Under the pieces are notes generated by a model, which had not been told where the DNA came from, made no database searches, and saw only the letters and a list, made by a program, of their open reading frames with translations. DNA of 64,000 bases, taken from Chalciporus piperatus. Lineage: Eukaryota; Basidiomycota; Agaricomycetes; Boletales; Boletaceae. Shown in pieces: positions 51,509 to 61,082 of the stretch (position 1 is the stretch's first letter; each line of letters begins with the position of its first letter). The stretch spans positions 62,001 to 126,000 of the forward strand of contig JBBPTG010000070.1 in NCBI GenBank assembly GCA_038093975.1, written 5' to 3'. Made by a program: the position numbers and the translations under genes.

Positions 51509-54500
51509 GAGAAATGGGTTCTCGGCGGCTCGGACATAGTGTACCAAATGGTTGTATTAGTACTACTCCTTGTGTTCCGTTTCAATATAACTTTTCTTCT
51601 TCTGAAAGGGCGTCCCTTAGTGGCGTGGCGACAGAAGTAAAACAATTCGTGCTTAATTCCCTTAAGGTAAATTATTCGAAAAAAGAAATCCCATCAAAAA
51701 TACATGTAAGGAATCAAAATCGGAAAAACGAGCTGGATCTCGCTATTACTATCATGTACGATAAAGGGGAGCAATGGAAGAAAATGGAGTTTGCCGCTCT
51801 ATTGGATTCCGGCGCAACCGAAACGTTTATAGATAAATCGTTCTGTGAGCGACATGGTTTGACACTGGAAGAACTTCCTTTTCCTATTCCAGTGTACAAC
51901 GCCGACGGCTCAGAGGGAGCGATAGGCGGTGTCACTCACAAGGTTTCGCTTGTTTTAGGACATAATGGACATTTTGAGCATATGGACGCTTTCGTTTCTG
52001 TACTTGGCACTCATCATATGATCATCGGCTATGATTGGCTTGAGAGGCATAACCCTGAAATTGATTGGGTGGCCAAACGAGTACGATTCACACGATGTAC
52101 AGATCAGTGCAAAGTAGTCAACTATCATTTGAATCGTTCTTTTTCTATTCGCAGAGTGTTTGAGGCGGGACTCACCGAGAAAGTCCCAGTAGAGCTCCAC
52201 GAATACTTAGACGTCTTTTCAGAGCAAGAGAGTGAGCGTATGCCTACCCGAAAGGCGTGGGACCACGCAATAGATCTCAAGCCTGATTTCGTTCCTAAAA
52301 AGGGTCGGGTGATTCCGATGTCCGAACAGGAACTTGATGACGTCAAAAAGTTCATCGATAAGGAGTTATCGAAAGGATATCTTCGTCCGTCGAAATCCCC
52401 TCAGACATCTCCTGTTTTCTTTATTCCAAAAAAGGACGGTAAAAAGAGATTAGTGATGGACTATCGTTATGTAAATGAGGGAACTGTCAAGAACGCTTAC
52501 CCTCTTCCCCTCATTTCCGGACTTATTGATCAGCTCAAAGGAGCTGATATGTTTACTAAAATGGACCTACGTTGGGGTTATAATAATGTTAGAATAAAAG
52601 AAGGCGACGAATGGAAAGCGGCCTTCGTTACTCCATTTGGCGCTTACGAACCTGTCGTTATGTACTTTGGACTTACGAACTCTCCCCCCACATTCCAACA
52701 AATGATGAATGATCTATTTAGCGATCTTCATGGGGTTCTTATTATTTATATCGACGATCTCATGATCTTTACGTTCGGAAAAACTAGAGCAGAGCACTTA
52801 GAAATAGTTAAAACCGTATTGCAACGTCTCAGAGAGAACGATCTTTACGTAAAACCAGAAAAGTGCAGTTTCGCTGTAGATTCCGTAGATTTCTTGGGAA
52901 TGGTTATCTCCCAGAAAGGCGTAGAAATGGACAATTCGAAGGTGCAGGCTATTTTGGATTGGCCGGCGCCAACTCGGTTGAAGGGTGTTCAGTCCTTTTT
53001 AGGATTGGCTAACTTCTACCAACGCTTCATTCAGGGCTTCGCTGACATTGCTCGTCCCTTGAATGACCTTACCAAAAAGGACACACCATACCGGTGGGGA
53101 CCGGAGCAACAGCAAGCTTTTGACAAGCTGAAGCAGCAATTCACTACCGCTCCGCTTTTAGCTTATCCTGACCGCTCTAAAGAAGTCAGAGTAGAAACGG
53201 ACGCTAGTGATATTGCAACGGGAGCTGTGCTCTCGGTTAAATGTGATGATGGTCTCTGGAGGCCTTGTGCCTTCATTTCCCATTCCTTTAGTTCTGCCGA
53301 GAAGAACTACCCGGTTTATGACAAGGAGCTTCTAGCTGTCATTCGGGCTTTGCAGGAATGGAGACATTATCTAATGGGTCGAGAACATTTCGAGATCTGG
53401 ACAGATCACAAGAATCTCGAATATTGGAAATCTCCCCAAACTCTGAGCCCACGTCAAGCACGCTGGAACGCGTTGCTCTCAGAGTATAATTACTCGATTA
53501 TTTATAAACCGGGTTCTACAAATGGAAGGGCTGATGCTTTATCTCGTCGAGAAGATCACGGAGAAGCAGATCCCGACCATAACAAAAATATTACTGTCCT
53601 TCCTGCTTCTGTTTTTATTAATACGATTACTCTTTCTTCACCTATTTATGACGAAATACAAAATGAATCAGAAAAAATAAAAAATGATACTCTAGATGGC
53701 TTCGTTTTTGACGAGGGGTCTATAGTATTTAAAAATGACAAAAACAAAGTTTTCGTTCCTATTTCTTTACGTATTAAACTACTTACAATCCTTCATGATT
53801 CTCCTATTGGCGGCCATGGTGGCCAAGGACGTACTTTGCATTTGGTTACTCGTTATTTCTCGTGGCCTGGTGTCACAAAGGACGTTAAAACTTACGTAGA
53901 ACATTGTCAGACGTGCGCCCTCACAAAGGGAAAGTCAACTGCACAACCTGGCAAATTAATTCCACTTCCCGTTCCAAAAGAACCATGGAAAGATATATCT
54001 ATAGACTTTACCACGGGTTTTCCCAAATCACGTGGCTTTGATGCTATTTGTGTAATTGTAGATCGCTTCTCTAAAGAAGTAGAGTTTATCGCTTGTAAAA
54101 AGACAATTTCTTCGAAAGAATTAGCTATTCTATTTAGAGACAATGTTTGGTGTAGACACGGACTTCCCTCTTCGATTGTTTCAGATCGAGGACCGCAATT
54201 CGCATCGGAGTTTACTTCGCAGCTTTGCACCCTTCTAGGAATAGAACAAAAGCTGTCAACCGCTTATCACCCCCAAACCGATGGCCAAACGGAGCGTATG
54301 AACCGAGAACTCCAGCAGTATCTCCGCGCTTACGTGGCTAAACGTCAAACGGAATGGGCTGATTGGTTGAAGATAGCGCAGTTTCATCACAATTCCTCCC
54401 TATCCACTGCCACCGGAACGATTCCCTTCGCTATAACAAAAAACTACTTCCCACGCATGGGATTCGAAGGCGATTCATCTCCGGCTGGCACATTCTTAGA

Positions 54501-55140
54501 GAAATGTGGAAAGGCACACAAAGAAGTTGAGCAAGCGTTAGAAGAAACTCAGAACCGGATGAAAGAGCAAGCGGACAAGCATCGGTCCGAAGCCCCAGAT
54601 TATCAAATCGGAGATTTCATTATGTTATCCACGGACAACCTCAAACTACCTTATCCCTCCAAAAAGATGACACAAAATTGGATCGGACCTTATAAAATTA
54701 CGAAGGTCCTTCCCAATGCAGTCACACTAGACTTACCCAATTCCATGCATATTCATCCCACGGTTAATGTCAAACGGGTCAAACCGGCTAAAGAACCGTT
54801 GGAAGGGCAACCGGTCCGTCTTCCGGATCCGGTAGTAGTCAACCAAGAGGGAGAAGAAGAATACGAGGTGGATTACATAGTGAAATCTCAGGTTAAACAA
54901 GGACAGTTAGAGTACCTGGTTCATTGGAAAGGCTGGGACATATCGGACCGTACATGGGAAAAGGCAGCGCATTTGTCAAATGCACCCGAAGCTGTCAAAG
55001 CTTTTCACAAAAAGCACCCATCCGCCCCACGCCGTATTAACATGACCATGGGAAATTTCTCGGCCTTGTTTCAGAAATACGAAAATCTGACAGAGGTTCC
55101 TGTGCGGAAATTGCCGAATCGCCTGGAATGCGATTCCTAG
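51505..55140 (+). CDS. pol polyprotein of chromovirus 1 (PR-RT-RH-IN-chromodomain)
   Basis: 1211 residues without interruption. Protease: ALLDSGATETFIDKSF near residue 97. Reverse transcriptase: FTKMDLRWGYNNVRI, and YIDDLMIF near 415 with FLGMVISQKG after it. RNase H: ETDASDIATGAVLS near 565 and WTDHKNLEYW. Integrase: the HHCC finger ending HCQTCAL near 800, the catalytic acids in SIDFTTGFP, VSDRGPQFASEF and TERMNREL, and a GPYKITKV segment. The chromodomain near 1120-1160 reads YEVDYIVKSQ ... LEYLVHWKGWDISDRTWE, with the aromatic residues expected for methyl-lysine binding. Pol lies in the -1 frame relative to gag. Confidence 0.95.
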   Translation: MREMGSRRLGHSVPNGCISTTPCVPFQYNFSSSERASLSGVATEVKQFVLNSLKVNYSKKEIPSKIHVRNQNRKNELDLAITIMYDKGEQWKKMEFAALLDSGATETFIDKSFCERHGLTLEELPFPIPVYNADGSEGAIGGVTHKVSLVLGHNGHFEHMDAFVSVLGTHHMIIGYDWLERHNPEIDWVAKRVRFTRCTDQCKVVNYHLNRSFSIRRVFEAGLTEKVPVELHEYLDVFSEQESERMPTRKAWDHAIDLKPDFVPKKGRVIPMSEQELDDVKKFIDKELSKGYLRPSKSPQTSPVFFIPKKDGKKRLVMDYRYVNEGTVKNAYPLPLISGLIDQLKGADMFTKMDLRWGYNNVRIKEGDEWKAAFVTPFGAYEPVVMYFGLTNSPPTFQQMMNDLFSDLHGVLIIYIDDLMIFTFGKTRAEHLEIVKTVLQRLRENDLYVKPEKCSFAVDSVDFLGMVISQKGVEMDNSKVQAILDWPAPTRLKGVQSFLGLANFYQRFIQGFADIARPLNDLTKKDTPYRWGPEQQQAFDKLKQQFTTAPLLAYPDRSKEVRVETDASDIATGAVLSVKCDDGLWRPCAFISHSFSSAEKNYPVYDKELLAVIRALQEWRHYLMGREHFEIWTDHKNLEYWKSPQTLSPRQARWNALLSEYNYSIIYKPGSTNGRADALSRREDHGEADPDHNKNITVLPASVFINTITLSSPIYDEIQNESEKIKNDTLDGFVFDEGSIVFKNDKNKVFVPISLRIKLLTILHDSPIGGHGGQGRTLHLVTRYFSWPGVTKDVKTYVEHCQTCALTKGKSTAQPGKLIPLPVPKEPWKDISIDFTTGFPKSRGFDAICVIVDRFSKEVEFIACKKTISSKELAILFRDNVWCRHGLPSSIVSDRGPQFASEFTSQLCTLLGIEQKLSTAYHPQTDGQTERMNRELQQYLRAYVAKRQTEWADWLKIAQFHHNSSLSTATGTIPFAITKNYFPRMGFEGDSSPAGTFLEKCGKAHKEVEQALEETQNRMKEQADKHRSEAPDYQIGDFIMLSTDNLKLPYPSKKMTQNWIGPYKITKVLPNAVTLDLPNSMHIHPTVNVKRVKPAKEPLEGQPVRLPDPVVVNQEGEEEYEVDYIVKSQVKQGQLEYLVHWKGWDISDRTWEKAAHLSNAPEAVKAFHKKHPSAPRRINMTMGNFSALFQKYENLTEVPVRKLPNRLECDS

Positions 55141-55148
55141 AGAGGGGA
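55139..55148 (+). other. polypurine tract of chromovirus 1
   Basis: AGAGAGGGGA, ending three bases before the 3' LTR and overlapping the pol stop codon. It is the expected plus-strand primer position. Confidence 0.75.
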
Positions 55149-55151
55149 TAG

Positions 55152-55604
55152 TGTTATAGTATTTAAAAACTTTTCAAACTTTTGCCTACAACGGTATTCG
55201 AACTCTGGACTTTGTCTACAACTTAGGGGTCAAGCCGGATTATCTTAATCCGCTCCGGTAGTCCCTGTAGCATTACATAAACTATTACATAATCAGGTCA
55301 CGTGACAAAAGTCCAGACTTAGATGAGTCAGCAATGATGTCATGGCCTAGACCCTAATCCGTGCCTGGTACCTTTTCTTATCATCGTACCATTTACCTTA
55401 TTTATCTTTCCCTTTGTGTTTTCCTTATTCGGCTGATGGTCTGTGCGCACTTCTCAATAGTATATAAGTAGCCCTGTACTTATCACAGACCCTAGTCTAA
55501 TCCATTTGTTGCTTCGCCGCAATTAAGTTTTAGCACTCAGCATACTCCTTCGCAAGGCCTAGTGTTGCCTTAAGTCCCCGCCGTGTTGTGACTCAGTCAT
55601 AACA
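55152..55604 (+). repeat. 3' LTR of chromovirus 1
   Basis: 453 bp. Against the 5' LTR it lacks one C near 55242 and has about five substitutions, roughly 99 percent identity by eye. Confidence 0.93.
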
Positions 55605-56007
55605 CAAGATGACCGTTGACCAGGGTGGGTGAGGGTGTCGGTCGCATTGAAGCCACTAGGGCTGGGATAGGGTCATCTGCGTAACGAGGGGGCAAGACGT
55701 CGGGGTGCATAACTTTGAGAGTCATCCACATCTCGCTCCACGAGATCTGGTACTCGACGATGGTGGTACGATCCGTCACGAGCATGTGAACGAATCGGAG
55801 GGAGGTGTAGAGCACGATGAGGGTTACGACCAGCGTGATGACGACGAGGAGGAGAAGGAGGACATAGATGACGACCGGCATGGCCATCAAGAGGAATAGA
55901 GAGGCGCTGACGACAGCGAGGAGTGCGGTACGATGAAGTTTGGTGACCGACCTGTCGGTCTGAGCGAGGGGGCGAGTGTAGGCAACACCGTTGAGGTATG
56001 CGTCCAT
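55597..56007 (-). pseudogene. orphan membrane protein gene, 3' end cut by an LTR
   Basis: The ATG at 56007 begins MDAYLNGVAYTRPLAQTD. Residues about 27-70 form two adjoining hydrophobic helices rich in Leu and Val. A conserved-looking segment, IVEYQISWSEMWMTLKVMHPDV, follows. A TATA box (TATATAAAG, 56077-56069 on the minus strand) lies about 62 nt upstream of the ATG, so its promoter is kept. The reading frame continues straight into the chromovirus LTR at 55604 and stops within its terminal bases, so the native C-terminus is lost. I recognise no family. Confidence 0.55.
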
Positions 56008-56101
56008 ATTGTTTTAGTGTGTTAGGAGTGTTTATTGGGGAATGAAGGGTGGTGGGTGGGCATCCAGACTTTATATATGTTCTTCTCCTATTTGGCACTG
56101 T

Positions 56102-59100
56102 TTATGTGGGCGCAGCCCGTGTTTTTAATGGACTGGACAGGTTTGCCATGAGTCTATCAATTTTGGCTGGTCCGTTGTCCGTGAGATTTTCTGGACATTT
56201 CTGGAATAGGAATAGGAAGTCTACGGGATCAATGGATAGAGCACGAGGTGCGGCTGGATTTTTTGCGTAGAAGTCCTTCAAGCAGCCCTTGGCATTTGCC
56301 AGATTAGCTCTTGGTTCCCAAGTGCGATCAGTTTCATCATAACCTTTCCAGTGCACGAGGTATTCCAGTTTCTTTCCCTTGTACCGTGTGTCAACAACGT
56401 AGTCAACTTCCCATTCATTGTCTCGTTCTTCCGTAACAAGAACTGGTCCAGGCCGTGCCGTTGGCTGGCCGTCAAGGCGGTCCTTGTAAGGTTTGATTCG
56501 ACGGACATTAACCACAGGGTGGATTCGAATGTCTCGTGGAAGCTGTAGTTTTACTGCATTTGGCCCTGCCAAGGCGATGATTTTAAATGGACCCAGCCAT
56601 TTTTCAGATAATTTGTCTGATGCGCGTGTCAAACGCAAGTCTGTGGTTGACAGCATGACTTGCTGTCCAATTTCATATTCGGGCGCAGCCGAGCGGTGCT
56701 TATCGGCTAGCGATTTCATGCGTTCCTGGGCCTTGGCCAGGTTCTTTTCTACATCAGCAAGCGTTTTCCGCATTGCGTCTGTGAATGATTTGGCAGCTGG
56801 TGCCTGAGAAGTAGAAGCATGTGGTTCCGTGCCCATGCGTGGTTCATATGAACGTGTGACTTCGAACGGTGATTTCTTCGTTGAAGTATGATACTTGTTA
56901 TTGATAGAGAACTGGGCGATGGCTAGCCAGTCTGCCCATTGGTTTTGTTTATCGAAGCAGTATATTCGTAGAAACTTCCCAACTTCTTTGTTTACGATTT
57001 CTGATTGTCCGTCTGTCTGCGGATGGAATGCTGTACTGAGCTTGGTATCAATACCAAGAGCATCATTGATTTCTTTAGCGACTTGCGCTGCGAACTGCGG
57101 GCCTCGATCTGATGTAATGGATAAAGGAAGTCCATGATGCTTCCATACGTGAGAAAGGAATAGGCGAGCGGTTTCCAGGGCCGAACACATTTTTGTGCAT
57201 GGTATGAGTTCGACTTCTTTCGAGAAGCGATCTACTACCGTCAAGATTGCATTAAAACCACGTGATTCGGGTAAACCCGTAATGAAATCCGCAGTGATGT
57301 GTTGCCAAGGTCCTCTAGGAACCGGTAAGGGTTGGAGAAGACCTGCAGGTGCCTGATTCGTTCCTTTGAATCTCTGACAGGTCTGACAGTGAGATACATA
57401 TTCTTTTACGAGAGTGGCAAGTCCAGGCCACATGTAAGACCGTTGGATGAGTTCTAACGTTTTCTCGTAACCGGGGTGTCCTGCAGCCGGTGTGTCATGG
57501 TGTAAGCGGATGATGTCCATTCGGAGTATGTTATCTTCCGGAATGTACATCCGATCTTCTTCGTTGTAGAGTAAGCCATCAAGCTTCTCATGAATACCCT
57601 TCTTCTGGAACTTCTGAACTTCTGTCTCAGATAGCTTGCACGTTGCAAGGAAGACTCTTTGCTTGATCCGTGCCCCTTCATCTGTCAGGACGACTGTGCG
57701 GATATTTTCGGGAGCAATGACCAATATTCCTTTATTGTCATTTTCAACTCCGATGGCGTGGTCTTCTCGACGTGAGAGAGCGTCAGCTTTTGCCATAGAA
57801 GGTCCAGGTTTGTAAACCCAGAGCATATTGAATCTAGATAGATATTGCGCCCAGCGCGCTTGTCGTCGGTTGAGATCCTGTCTTGTCATGAACCACTGCA
57901 GGTTTGCGTGGTCATTCCAGATCTCAAACTGATGTCTAGCACCTTCTAGGTAATGTCGCCATTGCTCTAGTGCCTGAATGACTGAGAGCATTTCTTTATC
58001 GGCGATAGGATAATTCCGTTCTTGCGGAGTCATGGAATGAGATGAATAGGCAACTGGGTGCCATTTGTCTTCTTTGAGAATAGATAGGACTGCGCCCGTT
58101 GCATAATTGGATGCGTCGCATTCTAAGCGGAATTGACAGTTGCCGTCAGGGAAGGCGAGTATGGGGGCTGAGGTGAAACTCTTTTTCAGCGTATCAAACG
58201 CTATTTGACATTTGTCATCCCATATGAAGGTTTGTTCCTTTTTGGTTAGGTCATTGAGAGGACGTGCGACTTGCGCGTAGTCTTGAATGAACCTTCGATA
58301 GAAGTTTGCTAAACCTAGGAAGCTTCTTACACCTTTGACGTTCTTCGGCTCTGGCCATTCCAGTATGGCTGTGACCTTAGATTGATCCATTTTTATCCCA
58401 TTCTTTCCTACGATCATTCCGAGGAATTCAACCTCAGATACACGGAAATTGCATTTTTCGGGTTTTACGAATAGATCGTTTTCTTCCAGTCTGCGAAGAA
58501 CTTCAAGCACGATTTTGTCGTGTTCTGCCTGATTTTCTGTTTTGGTGAAGATCATCAAATCGTCTATGTAGACGACGAGCACGTCTTCCATGTCTGCGAA
58601 GATTTCGTTCATCATCGCTTGGAATGTGCCGGGGGAGTTACAGAGACCGAAGTACATGACTCGGGGTTCGAAAGAACCACGGAAGCAAACGAAGGCGGCC
58701 TTCCATTCATCGCCTTCTTTGATACGAACGTTGTTGTATCCCCATCTGAGATCCATCTTTGTGAATAATTTTGCTCCTTTGAGCTTGTCGACGAGTTGGC
58801 CGATCAACGGTAATGGATAGTTATTTTTGACCGTGTGTTCGTTTAGATAACGGTAGTCCTGTACCATGCGTTTACGTCCATCCTTTTTAGGGACAAAGAA
58901 GACTGGTGACGTTTGAGGGGATTTAGAAGGCGCGATATAGCCCTTCTTGAGCTGATCATCGATGAAGTCGCTGACTTCCTTCTGTTCCGTTTCCGAAAGT
59001 GGTATCAGTCTTCCCTTTTTAGGTTTGAACGTTTCTTTTAGATCAATAGCGTGATCCCACGGTTTGCGTAAGGGCATTCGTTCTGATTCTCCTTTAGAGA

Positions 59101-59977
59101 ACACCTTGAGGAATTTGTGGTACTCTTTTGGGACCATCTCCTCCACGGTCTTTTCCTTTTCTTTGGGAATTTGCGCGTCAAGCGCATGGATAGCGGAGTA
59201 TGCAGAATACTGGGAATCTCGTTCCTGGTGATCTGGATCTTGGATATCTAGGTTTGGCCTTTCTTGGAGTAGGGCACACGTGTGTGGGCAACGAGTCATT
59301 TTGACTGTTCCCTTACTCCAGTTAATGTCCGGATTATGACGTTTCAGCCACAAGAATCCGAGTATGAAGGCGTTTTTGCCAAGATCTGTGACCTCCGCAG
59401 TGACTTCTTCGCGGTGTCCTTCGTAATCTAGCACTAGCTCGGCTGAGTGCGTAATAGAACCAGCGGAATTCCTTGTTCCGTCCACGTTGTAAACGGGAAT
59501 CGCATGACGTAACTTTGTCAAGGGAATGTGATGTGATTTCGCCCACTGGCGATCTATGAATATGGCATTTGCTCCTGAGTCAAGGAGTGCCGTAAGTGGA
59601 ATGAATGTCCGACTCGTTTCAGGACGAATCTTGATTTCGAGAAGTATTTCACGTTCCGGCGCGGTTGAGCGCACGAAAGCATTATCTGGGATTTGTGTGG
59701 GAGAGGGGAAAATAGAGGAATTAAGCACCCGTGTAACGCCCGGGCCGAGCCCATCAAGGGACTCCTCTGTCGGCAAAGTAATATTGGAAACTAATGTGTC
59801 ATCCGCATCATCATCGGCGGAGTTTTCTATTTCTAGTGGTCCGTAGCGAGATCCTCTCACACACCCAGATGCGTGTGAAAGGGGTTTCAGTTTTCCGATT
59901 TGTTGGTAAGGGTGGTGTAATCCTGGAACCAAGCCTGTGCTTCTTCCAGACCCATGCCTCGGGTAGCTCGTATCCAA
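56102..59977 (-). CDS. pol polyprotein of chromovirus 2
   Basis: An uninterrupted frame of 1291 codons. Protease: TALLDSGANAIFIDRQWAK. Reverse transcriptase: FTKMDLRWGYNNVRI and YIDDLMIFTKT. RNase H: ECDASNYATGAVLS and WNDHANLQWF. Integrase: HCQTCQRFKG, ADFITGLPESRG, TSDRGPQFAAQV and the glutamate in DGQSEIVNKEV. Chromodomain: WEVDYVVDTRYKGKKLEYLVHW, then DETDRTWEP. It overlaps gag by about 90 nt in the -1 frame, so translation probably needs frameshifting; I saw no classic slippery heptamer. The last residues after MANL may come from flanking host sequence because the 3' end is broken. It is clearly related to, but divergent from, chromovirus 1 pol. Confidence 0.92.
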   Translation of the reverse strand: MDTSYPRHGSGRSTGLVPGLHHPYQQIGKLKPLSHASGCVRGSRYGPLEIENSADDDADDTLVSNITLPTEESLDGLGPGVTRVLNSSIFPSPTQIPDNAFVRSTAPEREILLEIKIRPETSRTFIPLTALLDSGANAIFIDRQWAKSHHIPLTKLRHAIPVYNVDGTRNSAGSITHSAELVLDYEGHREEVTAEVTDLGKNAFILGFLWLKRHNPDINWSKGTVKMTRCPHTCALLQERPNLDIQDPDHQERDSQYSAYSAIHALDAQIPKEKEKTVEEMVPKEYHKFLKVFSKGESERMPLRKPWDHAIDLKETFKPKKGRLIPLSETEQKEVSDFIDDQLKKGYIAPSKSPQTSPVFFVPKKDGRKRMVQDYRYLNEHTVKNNYPLPLIGQLVDKLKGAKLFTKMDLRWGYNNVRIKEGDEWKAAFVCFRGSFEPRVMYFGLCNSPGTFQAMMNEIFADMEDVLVVYIDDLMIFTKTENQAEHDKIVLEVLRRLEENDLFVKPEKCNFRVSEVEFLGMIVGKNGIKMDQSKVTAILEWPEPKNVKGVRSFLGLANFYRRFIQDYAQVARPLNDLTKKEQTFIWDDKCQIAFDTLKKSFTSAPILAFPDGNCQFRLECDASNYATGAVLSILKEDKWHPVAYSSHSMTPQERNYPIADKEMLSVIQALEQWRHYLEGARHQFEIWNDHANLQWFMTRQDLNRRQARWAQYLSRFNMLWVYKPGPSMAKADALSRREDHAIGVENDNKGILVIAPENIRTVVLTDEGARIKQRVFLATCKLSETEVQKFQKKGIHEKLDGLLYNEEDRMYIPEDNILRMDIIRLHHDTPAAGHPGYEKTLELIQRSYMWPGLATLVKEYVSHCQTCQRFKGTNQAPAGLLQPLPVPRGPWQHITADFITGLPESRGFNAILTVVDRFSKEVELIPCTKMCSALETARLFLSHVWKHHGLPLSITSDRGPQFAAQVAKEINDALGIDTKLSTAFHPQTDGQSEIVNKEVGKFLRIYCFDKQNQWADWLAIAQFSINNKYHTSTKKSPFEVTRSYEPRMGTEPHASTSQAPAAKSFTDAMRKTLADVEKNLAKAQERMKSLADKHRSAAPEYEIGQQVMLSTTDLRLTRASDKLSEKWLGPFKIIALAGPNAVKLQLPRDIRIHPVVNVRRIKPYKDRLDGQPTARPGPVLVTEERDNEWEVDYVVDTRYKGKKLEYLVHWKGYDETDRTWEPRANLANAKGCLKDFYAKNPAAPRALSIDPVDFLFLFQKCPENLTDNGPAKIDRLMANLSSPLKTRAAPT

Positions 59978-61074
59978 TCCATTTCTTTTCCTTTGCCCTT
60001 GTTTGGCTTAGGAGTTTCGGTGCTTTTATCCTCATCCCAGGAGGTATGCTCTTCTGTGAAGCGAACATTTCTTGGTGCTTTGTACTTTTTGCACATACGT
60101 TTGTGCTCTCCTCTAGACCAGCCGCATTCTGAGCATTTGGTTTTGGGTTCCTTGCAGTCTCTGACGAAGTGGTCCTTGCCACAGTTGAAGCATTTGGGCT
60201 TCCTGTCTCCGTTTGGTTTCTTAGTTTGGACGGCGTCAACGTCCATTGCGTTAGGGTCACGGCGTGTGGTTCTGTCTGCCGTGCCTGCTTTGATGTATGA
60301 GAATAGCTCTTTCCTGTTACAGCGAGCGCGGATTGCTTCAACAAAGGTTTCGTAATTGTCGTATCTTCCCACATTCTCAAGTAGGAATTTGACTGATTCT
60401 TGATCCGCGTTGCGCTCCAGGATCTCGATGTGACGTTCATCATCCCATCCATCCATCGCTCTGTGGATCTCGAATTTGGTTATGAAACTAGCGAATTTCA
60501 TGTCGTGCTGTTTCAAACCCATGATCATCTTGCGATGATATTCTTGTTCGTTTGATGAACGGAACCGATCCGTCATCATTTTCTCGAAGTCATTCCAAGT
60601 ATGGGTTGTTCCATCTAAGATCTGTGCCATGGTGGCGCGTGCGAAGTCTCCGGCGTCCCCGCCTTTCATTCGGCTAAGGGTTGCCTTTATTCCGGCCATC
60701 CCGGCAAGTACTCTGATGTTTTCCGCTCGCCAGGAGCGTACTCTCATCCACCATTCTTCAAACTTTTTGCCTTTGGACCCGTCATAGTCTCCTGGGTCAG
60801 CTACGATTTTCGATAGCCTTGGTTCGGCTGGTGGTACTGCTCCTGCTGGAGCTGGGGCTGCTGGCGTATTAAGGATCGCCCTGATCTGATCTGTTGCTTG
60901 ATCGAGATCATCTCGTAATGTCTGATTTCTGAGTCTTTCATCTCGTAATGAATCTGTTTGGAATTCTAAGAAGAGCCTGAGGTGTGCTCCTAGAGCGGCT
61001 AAGTCTTGATTGTGATTCTGAGCGAGAGCGGAAAGGCTTGCTGCGAGTTCAGCTGGGAGTGCAGTCTGTGACAT
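59887..61074 (-). CDS. gag polyprotein of chromovirus 2
   Basis: 395 residues. The N-terminus is helical (LAASLSALAQNHNQDLAAL). The gag core follows: DPGDYDGSKGKKFEEWWMRVRSW, FARATMAQILDGTTHTWNDFEKMM, and SFITKFEIHRAMDGWDDERHIEIL. Two cysteine clusters are near the end: CFNCGKDHFVRDC, a zinc knuckle with the spacing C-x2-C-x4-H-x4-C, and CSECGWSRGEHKRMC, a second finger-like group. No internal stops. The start lies 8 bp after the stop of the upstream ORF. Confidence 0.9.
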   Translation of the reverse strand: MSQTALPAELAASLSALAQNHNQDLAALGAHLRLFLEFQTDSLRDERLRNQTLRDDLDQATDQIRAILNTPAAPAPAGAVPPAEPRLSKIVADPGDYDGSKGKKFEEWWMRVRSWRAENIRVLAGMAGIKATLSRMKGGDAGDFARATMAQILDGTTHTWNDFEKMMTDRFRSSNEQEYHRKMIMGLKQHDMKFASFITKFEIHRAMDGWDDERHIEILERNADQESVKFLLENVGRYDNYETFVEAIRARCNRKELFSYIKAGTADRTTRRDPNAMDVDAVQTKKPNGDRKPKCFNCGKDHFVRDCKEPKTKCSECGWSRGEHKRMCKKYKAPRNVRFTEEHTSWDEDKSTETPKPNKGKGKEMDWIRATRGMGLEEAQAWFQDYTTLTNKSEN

Positions 61075-61082
61075 TGTTACTA

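Larger units (their letters stand above)
49013..55604 (+). mobile_element. full-length Ty3/gypsy chromovirus
   Basis: A 6.6-kb element with two LTRs of 454 and 453 bp, differing by about five substitutions and one deletion. It has an 11-nt primer binding site, intact gag and pol frames and a purine tract before the 3' LTR. The pol protein ends in a chromodomain, which places it among chromoviruses. The outer flanks (GTTCC on the left, CAAGA on the right) do not match, so no target duplication is present. It appears structurally capable of movement, judged only from open frames. Confidence 0.93.

Noticed and set aside
59880..59980. Classical -1 slippery heptamer in the gag-pol overlap of chromovirus 2
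   Set aside because: No X XXY YYZ heptamer in the right phase was found by eye.
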